A model generated the notes under the pieces. It worked only from the letters and a program-made list of their open reading frames with translations, made no database searches and was not told where the DNA came from. A program made the translations under genes and the position numbers. Below, piece by piece: positions 13,951 through 19,304 of a stretch of 19,304 bases of DNA. Source of the stretch: an uncultured Clostridia bacterium (GTDB lineage Bacteria > Bacillota > Clostridia > Christensenellales > Borkfalkiaceae). How positions within the stretch are numbered: the stretch's first letter is position 1; each line of letters starts with the position of its first letter. The stretch covers positions 1 to 19,304 of the forward strand of contig CALDMH010000091.1 of NCBI GenBank assembly GCA_937915565.1, written 5' to 3'.

Positions 13951-15858
13951 ATGAAAATTACGTTGACTGACGGAAAAGCTTTGGAGCTTCCTAAGGGAAC
14001 AACCGTCGCGGGGGTTGCTTCCGCGATAAGCGAAGGGCTCAGGAGAAACGCGCTGGCCGGGAAAGTAAACGGCAAACTCGTCGACCTTTCTTACGCTCTC
14101 GAAGAGGACGCGGAGGTCGTTATCGTTACGGCGAAAGACCCGGAAGCCCTCAATATTTACCGCCACACCTGCTCGCACGTTCTCGCGCAGGCGGTTAAAT
14201 CCATTTATCCCACCTGCTCGCTCGCGATAGGTCCTACCATCGACACCGGTTTCTATTATGATATAGACTTCAAAACGCCCATCACGATGGACGACCTTCC
14301 CAAAATCGAGGAAGAGATGAAGAAAATCATCAAGGCCGACCTTGCAATCGAGAGATTCGAGCTCCCGAGAGAAGACGCAATCGCCCTTATGAAGAAATAC
14401 AAAGAGCCTTATAAGGTTCAGCTTATAAAAGACCTTCCCGAGGACAGCGTTATTTCCTTCTATAAGCAAGGCGATTTCACCGACCTTTGCCGCGGCCCGC
14501 ATCTTCCTTCCACGGGCTTGATTAAAGCGTTCAAACTCACCTCCATTGCGGGCGCGTATTGGAGAGGCGACGAGAAAAACAAGATGCTTACGAGGATTTA
14601 CGGAACGGCTTTCTTCAAAAAAGCGGATATGGAAGCGTATTTCACGATGCTCGAAGAGGCAAAGAAGCGCGACCACGTCAAGCTCGGAAAAGAACTTAAA
14701 CTTTTTGCTCTTTTAAACGAGGGCAAAGGCTTCCCGTTCTTCCTTCCCAACGGAATGGTCGTTAAAAACGCCTTGATTGACTATTGGAGAAAAATTCACC
14801 GCAGAGAGGGTTACGTCGAGGTGTCGACGCCCATTATGCTTTCGAGAACGCTTTGGGAAACCTCCGGTCACTGGGACCATTATAAAGAAAATATGTACAC
14901 CACGAAAGTGGACGACGAGGATTACGCAATCAAGCCGATGAACTGCCCGGGCGGAATGCTTATTTATAAGCTCGAACCGAGAAGTTATAAGGATTTGCCT
15001 ATGAGAATAGGCGAACTCGGACTCGTTCACCGTCACGAGCGTTCCGGCCAGCTCCACGGCCTTATGAGAGTGAGATGCTTCACGCAGGACGACGCGCACA
15101 TATATATGACGCCCGAGCAGATTACGCCCGAAATTAAAGGCGTAGTTCGTTTAATCGACGAGGTTTACAGTCTTTTCGGATTCAAATATCACGTCGAGCT
15201 TTCAACCCGTCCCGATAACAGCATCGGCTCGGACGAGGATTGGGAACACGCAACCGACGCTCTTCGCGAGGCTTTGGACGAGCTTAAACTTCCTTACGTT
15301 GTGAACGAAGGTGACGGCGCGTTCTACGGCCCGAAAATCGACTTCCATTTAACCGATTCTATCGGCAGAACGTGGCAGTGCGGAACGATTCAGCTCGACT
15401 TCCAGTTGCCGCAAAGATTTAACGCCGAATACGTCGGCGAGGACGGCGAAAAACATCGTCCGATTATGATTCACAGGGTCGTTTTCGGTTCAATCGAGCG
15501 TTTCATCGGCATCTTAATCGAGCATTTCGAGGGTAAATTCCCGCTTTGGCTTGCGCCCGTTCAGGTTAAAATTATGGACGTTTCCGAGAAGAGCGAGCAA
15601 TATTGCAAAGAAGTTTACAAAAAGCTCTTCGACGCGGGTCTTCGTCCCGAAAACGACCTTCGTCCCGAAAAAATCGGCAAGAAAATCAGAGAAGCCGAAC
15701 TTGAAAAAGTTCCGTATATGCTCGTAATAGGCGAAAAGGAAGCCGAAAGCGGAGAGGTTGCGATAAGAAAGAGAGGCGTCGGCGACATCGGAAAGATGAA
15801 ACTCGACGATTTCGCTGAACTTTGCAAAAAGCAAATCGAAACGATGGAAAAGTGGTGA
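13951..15858 (+). CDS. thrS: Threonine--tRNA ligase
   Basis: A 635-residue class II aminoacyl-tRNA synthetase that charges tRNA-Thr. Domains in order: TGS domain (about 1-60), editing domain with HTCSH (H72, H76) and DLCRGPH (C180, H184), class II catalytic core, and C-terminal anticodon-binding domain from about FPLWLAPVQV. The catalytic zinc ligands are visible as C332 in MNCPGG, H383 in DDAHIY and H508 in MIHR. Motif 2 is VHRHERSGQLHGLMRVRCFTQ, and FGSIERFIGILIEH is motif 3. All are intact. The start is the ATG at 13951, preceded by AAAGGAG (13937-13943), not the in-frame TTG 15 codons upstream. Expression is controlled by the threonine T-box. Nearest strong hairpin terminator is at 16116. 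Confidence 0.98.
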   Translation: MKITLTDGKALELPKGTTVAGVASAISEGLRRNALAGKVNGKLVDLSYALEEDAEVVIVTAKDPEALNIYRHTCSHVLAQAVKSIYPTCSLAIGPTIDTGFYYDIDFKTPITMDDLPKIEEEMKKIIKADLAIERFELPREDAIALMKKYKEPYKVQLIKDLPEDSVISFYKQGDFTDLCRGPHLPSTGLIKAFKLTSIAGAYWRGDEKNKMLTRIYGTAFFKKADMEAYFTMLEEAKKRDHVKLGKELKLFALLNEGKGFPFFLPNGMVVKNALIDYWRKIHRREGYVEVSTPIMLSRTLWETSGHWDHYKENMYTTKVDDEDYAIKPMNCPGGMLIYKLEPRSYKDLPMRIGELGLVHRHERSGQLHGLMRVRCFTQDDAHIYMTPEQITPEIKGVVRLIDEVYSLFGFKYHVELSTRPDNSIGSDEDWEHATDALREALDELKLPYVVNEGDGAFYGPKIDFHLTDSIGRTWQCGTIQLDFQLPQRFNAEYVGEDGEKHRPIMIHRVVFGSIERFIGILIEHFEGKFPLWLAPVQVKIMDVSEKSEQYCKEVYKKLFDAGLRPENDLRPEKIGKKIREAELEKVPYMLVIGEKEAESGEVAIRKRGVGDIGKMKLDDFAELCKKQIETMEKW

Positions 15859-15978
15859 GCCGAGCCGAATAAAAGCGGCAAAATTTAATCGCGTAATATG
15901 GCAAAGGCAAGCCGAATAGGCGTGGAAAAGCCGAGCGCATAGTATAGTAAAGCCGAGCCGAACAAAGCGTTGAAATTT
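15859..15978 (+). repeat. Degenerate GCCGAGCCGAA repeats after thrS
   Basis: 15859-15886 and 15952-15978 share the block GCCGAGCCGAA-Y-AAA-GCG...AAATTT. Shorter related pieces, GCCGAATAGGCG (15911) and GCCGAGCGCAT (15930), lie between. The stretch starts at the base after the thrS stop codon and has no open reading frame or strong hairpin of its own. It looks like a decayed tandem array. Confidence 0.65.
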
Positions 15979-15993
15979 GGTCGAACAAAAAGC

Positions 15994-16018
15994 AAAAGTC
16001 TTGCTATAAGTCGATTAA
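15994..16018 (+). repeat. 25-bp dispersed repeat, copy downstream of thrS
   Basis: Matches 13852-13876 at 23 of 25 positions, in the same orientation. Between here and the hairpin at 16116 I see only AT/CG-mixed noncoding sequence. Confidence 0.75.
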
Positions 16019-16114
16019 ACGGCAAAAACGCGATTTATCGAGCTCGTAATTCCGTTAAGCGATAAACGAAACGGACTATTTTCCGATAAAGCGAATATCA
16101 ACAAAATAACGTAA

Positions 16115-16155
16115 GCGCGCCCCGAAGCCGTTCGGCTTCGGGGCGCGTATTTTAA
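16115..16155 (+). terminator. 15-bp perfect hairpin between thrS and hydC, probable terminator
   Basis: CGCGCCCCGAAGCCG (16116-16130) pairs perfectly with CGGCTTCGGGGCGCG (16133-16147) around a two-base centre, so the effective loop is GTTC. It is followed by TATTTTAAAA, a poor U-tract on this strand. The stem is very stable and sits 257 nt after the thrS stop. It most likely ends thrS transcription and shields the hyd promoter. Confidence 0.75.
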
Positions 16156-16181
16156 AATCCGAGTTTCCTAAAAAGCAATCC

Positions 16182-16223
16182 CGGTTTTATTTCGGTTTTA
16201 TTCCGTTTTATTTCGTTTTATAA
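16182..16223 (+). repeat. Four tandem 10-11 bp CGGTTTTATTT units with helically phased T-tracts
   Basis: Units at 16182-16192, 16193-16203, 16204-16213 and 16214-16223. Their TTTT tracts start at 16185, 16196, 16206 and 16216, i.e. spaced 11, 10 and 10 bp, close to one helical turn. Phased tracts of this kind give intrinsic DNA bending. The centre is about 80 bp upstream of the hyd -35 box, and the intervening 16241-16280 is almost pure A/T. Confidence 0.8.
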
Positions 16224-16283
16224 AAATTCCCCCGAAAAACAATAAAAATATATTTATTTAATATAATATTTTTGTTATATCGA

Positions 16284-16312
16284 TTGACACCGTTATGCAA
16301 ATTTAGTATAAT
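16284..16312 (+). promoter_or_regulatory. Perfect-consensus promoter of the hyd operon
   Basis: TTGACA (16284-16289), 17-bp spacer, TATAAT (16307-16312). A nearly pure A/T stretch directly upstream (16241-16280) fits an UP element. The start site should be near 16319, giving a leader of about 110 nt. An inverted repeat TGTCGA (16323-16328) / TCGACA (16346-16351), 17 nt apart, lies just after it and might be an operator or a small hairpin. Confidence 0.9.
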
Positions 16313-16430
16313 ACGTAGTGAATGTCGACATAAGCGATTTATAGTTCGACAAAACTTCAAAAAATCCTTTATTGTTATTTTGGCTGGCATTAAAGGAAAC
16401 TCTATTTTTTCACTTAAAGGAGGGCTGACA

Positions 16431-16928
16431 ATGGCTCATTTGCAGGAGGCGGCGGTTAAGCAAATCAACGCGATTTGCGACAGATACAAAAACGAAAAAA
16501 CCCCGCTTATGATGATTCTGAGCGACATTCAGAAGGAATACGGCTATATTCCTCTTGAAGTTCAGGAGCTCGTTTCCGAAAAGACGGGGATTTCCGTCGC
16601 GGAAATTTACGGCGTCGTAACTTTCTATTCTTTCTTTTCGCTTATGCCGAAGGGAAAATACGTTATCGGTTGTTGTTTGGGAACTGCTTGCTACGTTAAA
16701 GGCGCGCAGCAGGTTATCGACAAGTTTTCCGAAATTTTGAACGTTAAACCCGGCGAAACGAGCGCGGACGGATTGTTTACGCTCGACGCGCTTCGTTGCA
16801 TCGGCGCGTGCGGTATTGCTCCCGCGGTTTCGATAAACGGAAAGGTTTATCCCAAAATGACGGTCGACGCAGTTCCGAGCGTAATCGAAGAGTACAGAGC
16901 GATGGGAGGAAACGTAAATGAAGATTAA
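16431..16928 (+). CDS. hydC: HydC: NuoE-like [2Fe-2S] subunit of an NAD(H)-linked [FeFe]-hydrogenase
   Basis: A 165-residue thioredoxin-fold ferredoxin of the NuoE/HydC/HndA family, a soluble electron-transfer subunit. The N-terminal helical part (MMILSDIQKEYGYIPLEVQELVSEKTGI) and the thioredoxin-like C-terminal half are complete. The cluster ligands are C82 and C87 (CLGTAC) and C123 and C127 (CIGAC). The start is the ATG at 16431 after AAAGGAGGG; an in-frame TTG extension to 16272 would begin upstream of the promoter and is rejected. It overlaps hydB by 11 nt. The gene order C-B-A with a multi-cluster NuoF-like HydB and a NuoG-like HydA start matches electron-bifurcating hydrogenases (Thermotoga type) and NADP-reducing Hnd complexes, rather than respiratory complex I. 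Confidence 0.9.
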   Translation: MAHLQEAAVKQINAICDRYKNEKTPLMMILSDIQKEYGYIPLEVQELVSEKTGISVAEIYGVVTFYSFFSLMPKGKYVIGCCLGTACYVKGAQQVIDKFSEILNVKPGETSADGLFTLDALRCIGACGIAPAVSINGKVYPKMTVDAVPSVIEEYRAMGGNVNED

Positions 16929-18786
16929 GAATTTTACTCAACTGAACTCTAAAATCGAGAAATGCTCGAAGTGTATGGACTCGAAGTTCACCGGTTCGGA
17001 CGGAAGAAGACATATCGTTCTTTGCGGAGGAACGGGCTGCCTTTCCTCTAATTCTGCCGAAATCAAAGCCGAATTCGAAAGGCTTATTTCCGAGAAGAAC
17101 CTCGGCGACAAAGTTACCGTAAACCAAGTTGGTTGCTTCGGTTTCTGCTCGCAAGGTCCTTTCGTTAAAATCTATCCCGAAGACACTCTTTACAGAATGG
17201 TAAGTATCGAGGACGTTGCCGAAATAGTGGAAAAGGATATTGAGGGCGGCGAAATCGTTGAAAGACTTTTGTACGTCGACCCCGTTACCGAAAAGAAAAT
17301 CAGCAAGCAGGACGAAATAACTTTCTATAAAAAGCAGGTTCGTATCGCTTTGCACGGCTGCGGAAGCATCAACCCCGAAAATATCGACGAGGCTTTGGGC
17401 GCGGGCGCGTTCAAAGGTCTTGAAAACGCTCTTAAAAAGGATAGAGCGGACGTTATAAAGGATATACTCGATTCCGGTCTTCGCGGCCGCGGCGGCGGCG
17501 GATTCCCCACCGGCAGAAAGTGGCAGTTCGCTTACGCTCAACCCGACGGCGAGAAATACGTCGTCTGCAACGGCGACGAGGGCGACCCCGGCGCGTTTAT
17601 GGACAGGTCGATTCTCGAAGGTAATCCCCTTGCCGTAATCGAAGGTATGATGATAGCCGGTTACGCCATCGGCGCGCAAAACGGTTATTTCTACGTCAGA
17701 GCGGAGTATCCCATTGCCGTAAACAGGCTTAAAATCGCCATAAAGCAAGCCGAAGAACTCGGCCTTATCGGCGACAATATTCTCGGAACGGATTTCTCGT
17801 TCCGCGTACATATCCGTCTCGGCGCGGGCGCGTTCGTCTGCGGCGAAGAAACCGCCCTTCTCAATTCTATCGAAGGTCAGCGCGGTATGCCTCGTCCTCG
17901 TCCGCCGTTCCCTGCGGTCAAAGGTTTGTGGCAGTGCCCCACGATTGTGAACAACGTTGAAACGCTCGCTTGCGTTCCTTACATTTTGAGAGAGGGCGTT
18001 GAAGCGTTCGCCAAGCACGGCACGGAAAAATCCAAAGGCACGAAGGTTTTCGCGCTCGGCGGAAAAATCAACAACGTAGGTCTCGTGGAAGTTCCTATGG
18101 GAACGACTCTTCGCGAACTTATTTACGACATCGGCGGCGGAATTCCTCACGGAAAGAAGTTTAAAGCCATTCAGACGGGCGGTCCGTCCGGCGGCTGCCT
18201 TACCGAAGCCGATTTGGACGCCGAAATCGATTTCGACAACCTCGTTGCAAAGGGCTCGATGATGGGTTCGGGCGGAGCTATCGTTATGGACGAAGACAAC
18301 TGTATGGTAGACGTCGCGAAGTTCTATATGGAATTCATTTACGACGAATCCTGCGGAAAATGTTCGCCCTGCCGTATCGGCACGAAGAGAATGCTCGAAC
18401 TTCTCACCAAAATCGTTGAAGGAAAGGCTACTATGGACGACCTCGACGCGCTTGAAAAACTTGCCGCGAACGTAAGAAGCAACTCGCTTTGCGCTCTCGG
18501 ACAAACCGCGCCCAACCCCATTCTTTCCACGCTCACGCATTTCAGGGACGAATATATAGCCCATATCGTTGACAAGCGTTGCCCCGCGCACGTTTGCAAA
18601 AAGCTTATGGTTTACGCTATCGACCCCGATAAGTGCAAGAAGTGCAGTCTTTGTTCCAGAAAATGCCCCGTCGACGCTATTCACGGCGTCGTCGGAAAAG
18701 AACCGTACGTTATCGATACCGAGAAGTGTATCAAGTGCGGAATGTGCATAGCGTCGTGTAAATTCGGCGCAGTCGAGAAAAAGTAA
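16918..18786 (+). CDS. hydB: HydB: NuoF-like flavin/NAD(H) subunit of [FeFe]-hydrogenase
   Basis: A 622-residue cytosolic flavoprotein that exchanges electrons with NAD(H) and ferredoxin. Domains in order: N-terminal thioredoxin-like [2Fe-2S] domain (C36, C41, C73, C77); the NuoF core with NADH loop GRGGGGFPTG (190-199) and FMN-site NGDEGDPGAFMDR (218-230); a [4Fe-4S] site C479, C482, C485 and C525; and a C-terminal 2x[4Fe-4S] ferredoxin with C573/576/579/583 and C604/607/610/614. The extra N- and C-terminal clusters, absent from complex I NuoF, identify the HydB/HndC type. An additional CxxC (C16, C19) precedes the first domain. The ribosome site is GGAGG (16905-16909), inside hydC, which this gene overlaps by 11 nt. 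hydA follows after 17 nt. Confidence 0.93.
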   Translation: MKIKNFTQLNSKIEKCSKCMDSKFTGSDGRRHIVLCGGTGCLSSNSAEIKAEFERLISEKNLGDKVTVNQVGCFGFCSQGPFVKIYPEDTLYRMVSIEDVAEIVEKDIEGGEIVERLLYVDPVTEKKISKQDEITFYKKQVRIALHGCGSINPENIDEALGAGAFKGLENALKKDRADVIKDILDSGLRGRGGGGFPTGRKWQFAYAQPDGEKYVVCNGDEGDPGAFMDRSILEGNPLAVIEGMMIAGYAIGAQNGYFYVRAEYPIAVNRLKIAIKQAEELGLIGDNILGTDFSFRVHIRLGAGAFVCGEETALLNSIEGQRGMPRPRPPFPAVKGLWQCPTIVNNVETLACVPYILREGVEAFAKHGTEKSKGTKVFALGGKINNVGLVEVPMGTTLRELIYDIGGGIPHGKKFKAIQTGGPSGGCLTEADLDAEIDFDNLVAKGSMMGSGGAIVMDEDNCMVDVAKFYMEFIYDESCGKCSPCRIGTKRMLELLTKIVEGKATMDDLDALEKLAANVRSNSLCALGQTAPNPILSTLTHFRDEYIAHIVDKRCPAHVCKKLMVYAIDPDKCKKCSLCSRKCPVDAIHGVVGKEPYVIDTEKCIKCGMCIASCKFGAVEKK

Positions 18787-18803
18787 GCGGAGGAAGATAA
18801 ACT

Positions 18804-19304
18804 ATGGCTAAAATAAATATTAAAATCGAAGGCGTACCTTACGAAGTCGAAGCCGGTATGACCGTGCTCGAAGCGGCGAAAGCCTGCGGTTACGAGATTC
18901 CCTCGCTTTGCGCGTTCAATCACGGCGAATGTTCGAGAGGTTCTTGCAGAGTTTGTCTCGTTGAGGCAACCGGCGCGAGAGGGCTCGTGGCTTCGTGCGT
19001 ATATCCCGTTGCGGAGGGAATGGAAATAACCATTTCTTCTCCCAAAGCGGTTGAGGCGAGAAGATGCTCCGTTGAGCTTCTCCTTTCCAATCACAACAAA
19101 AATTGTCAGCAGTGCGATAAAAACGGCAAATGCGAACTTTTGCACGTCGCACAGCTCGTCGGCGCAAGGGACGATATGTATCAGGGAGAAATGACTCCCG
19201 TTACGGTCGACCAGCTTACGCCGTCCGTTAAGAGAGATACTTCAAAATGTATTCTTTGCGGAAGATGTATCGAAAGATGCAAAAACGCTCACGGACTTTC
19301 CGTT
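18804..19304 (+). CDS. hydA: HydA: [FeFe]-hydrogenase catalytic subunit, N-terminal part (cut by window end)
   Basis: 167 codons are present and the frame is still open at the last base. Visible domains are a NuoG-like [2Fe-2S] ferredoxin with the spacing C36-x11-C48-x2-C51-x13-C65, a His-Cys [4Fe-4S] motif H97-x3-C101-x2-C104-x5-C110, and the first CxxCxxCxxxC of a 2x[4Fe-4S] ferredoxin (C149, C152, C155, C159). This is the N-terminal layout of HydA/HndD; the H-cluster domain that evolves or oxidises H2 would lie beyond the window. NuoG or formate dehydrogenase alpha subunits begin similarly, but the HydC-HydB context favours hydrogenase. GGAGGA at 18789-18794 supports the ATG. The product would be cytosolic, with no signal peptide. 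Confidence 0.85.
   Translation, partial: MAKINIKIEGVPYEVEAGMTVLEAAKACGYEIPSLCAFNHGECSRGSCRVCLVEATGARGLVASCVYPVAEGMEITISSPKAVEARRCSVELLLSNHNKNCQQCDKNGKCELLHVAQLVGARDDMYQGEMTPVTVDQLTPSVKRDTSKCILCGRCIERCKNAHGLSV

Noticed and set aside
13924..14676. A 250-codon minus-strand open frame opposite thrS
   Set aside because: Shadow of the thrS frame; no ribosome site, promoter or recognisable motif.
16182..16223. CRISPR array
   Set aside because: The 10-11 bp units are contiguous with no spacers. No other stretch in the window has regularly spaced conserved repeats, and there are no cas genes.
16273..16290. Possible Rex operator (TTGTTA...TTGACA) at the hyd promoter
   Set aside because: Only the left half resembles TTGTTAA-N4-TTAACAA. 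The right half is the -35 box and mismatches at several positions with the wrong spacing.
16272..16430. N-terminal extension of HydC from a TTG at 16272
   Set aside because: The extension begins upstream of the consensus promoter, so it would not be on the transcript. The ATG at 16431 has a strong ribosome site.
16777..18684. A 635-codon open frame on the minus strand across hydC and hydB
   Set aside because: It lies entirely opposite well-conserved hydC/hydB coding sequence, has no recognisable domains and a low-complexity, Arg/Ala/Phe-rich translation typical of the antisense frame of GC-biased third positions.

Overview
The window reads as chromosomal DNA of an anaerobic Firmicute, most likely an uncultured gut-type member of the Clostridia. 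The clues are a threonine T-box leader in front of thrS, a YtxC-like gene next to thrS, an electron-bifurcating [FeFe]-hydrogenase operon, two sugar phosphorylases, Shine-Dalgarno sequences of the AGGAGG type, and near-consensus sigma-A promoters. Base composition looks mid-range (GC in the 40s by eye) and codon use looks uniform across the genes. All genes lie on the + strand. I see no tRNA, rRNA, transposase, integrase or CRISPR array.

Region 1 (1-3984) is a carbohydrate operon entering from the left: the 3' part of a MalG/AraQ-type ABC permease, a Gfo/Idh/MocA dehydrogenase with a cysteine-rich insert, and a GH112 beta-galactoside phosphorylase. It suggests import of a beta-galactoside followed by phosphorolysis to galactose-1-phosphate. 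Region 2 (3985-6606) is a self-contained TetR-ABC ATPase-FtsX permease operon. It has a perfect-consensus promoter whose start site lies inside a 34-bp dyad, a permease made of two fused FtsX repeats, and a clear terminator. Region 3 (6607-9192) is a single GH94-family phosphorylase gene whose -35 box is overlapped by a perfect GTAAACGTTTAC palindrome, a LacI/CcpA-type operator. Region 4 (9193-9990) is an adenine phosphoribosyltransferase-like gene with its own promoter and terminator.

Region 5 (9991-13544) holds a PMCA-like P2-type Ca2+ ATPase followed closely by a YtxC-like gene. Region 6 (13569-15858) is the thrS unit: promoter, T-box riboswitch with an ACC (Thr) specifier, T-box sequence, terminator, then thrS. 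Region 7 (15859-16430) is a long spacer with degenerate repeats, a 15-bp perfect hairpin, helically phased T-tracts and a strong promoter. Region 8 (16431-19304) is hydC-hydB-hydA, with hydA cut by the window end after its N-terminal iron-sulfur domains. Together these encode the subunits of an NAD(H)/ferredoxin-coupled [FeFe]-hydrogenase, fitting a fermenter that disposes of electrons as H2.

The most unusual overall pattern is that almost every spacer longer than about 150 nt carries short (10-28 bp) direct repeats, as does the 3' end of the GH94 gene. A 25-bp imperfect repeat also brackets thrS, and its 15-bp core recurs inside the GH112 gene. No complete novel system stands out. The best leads are the palindrome-embedded TetR promoter, the minimal duplicated FtsX permease, the phosphorylase operator, and this repeat pattern.
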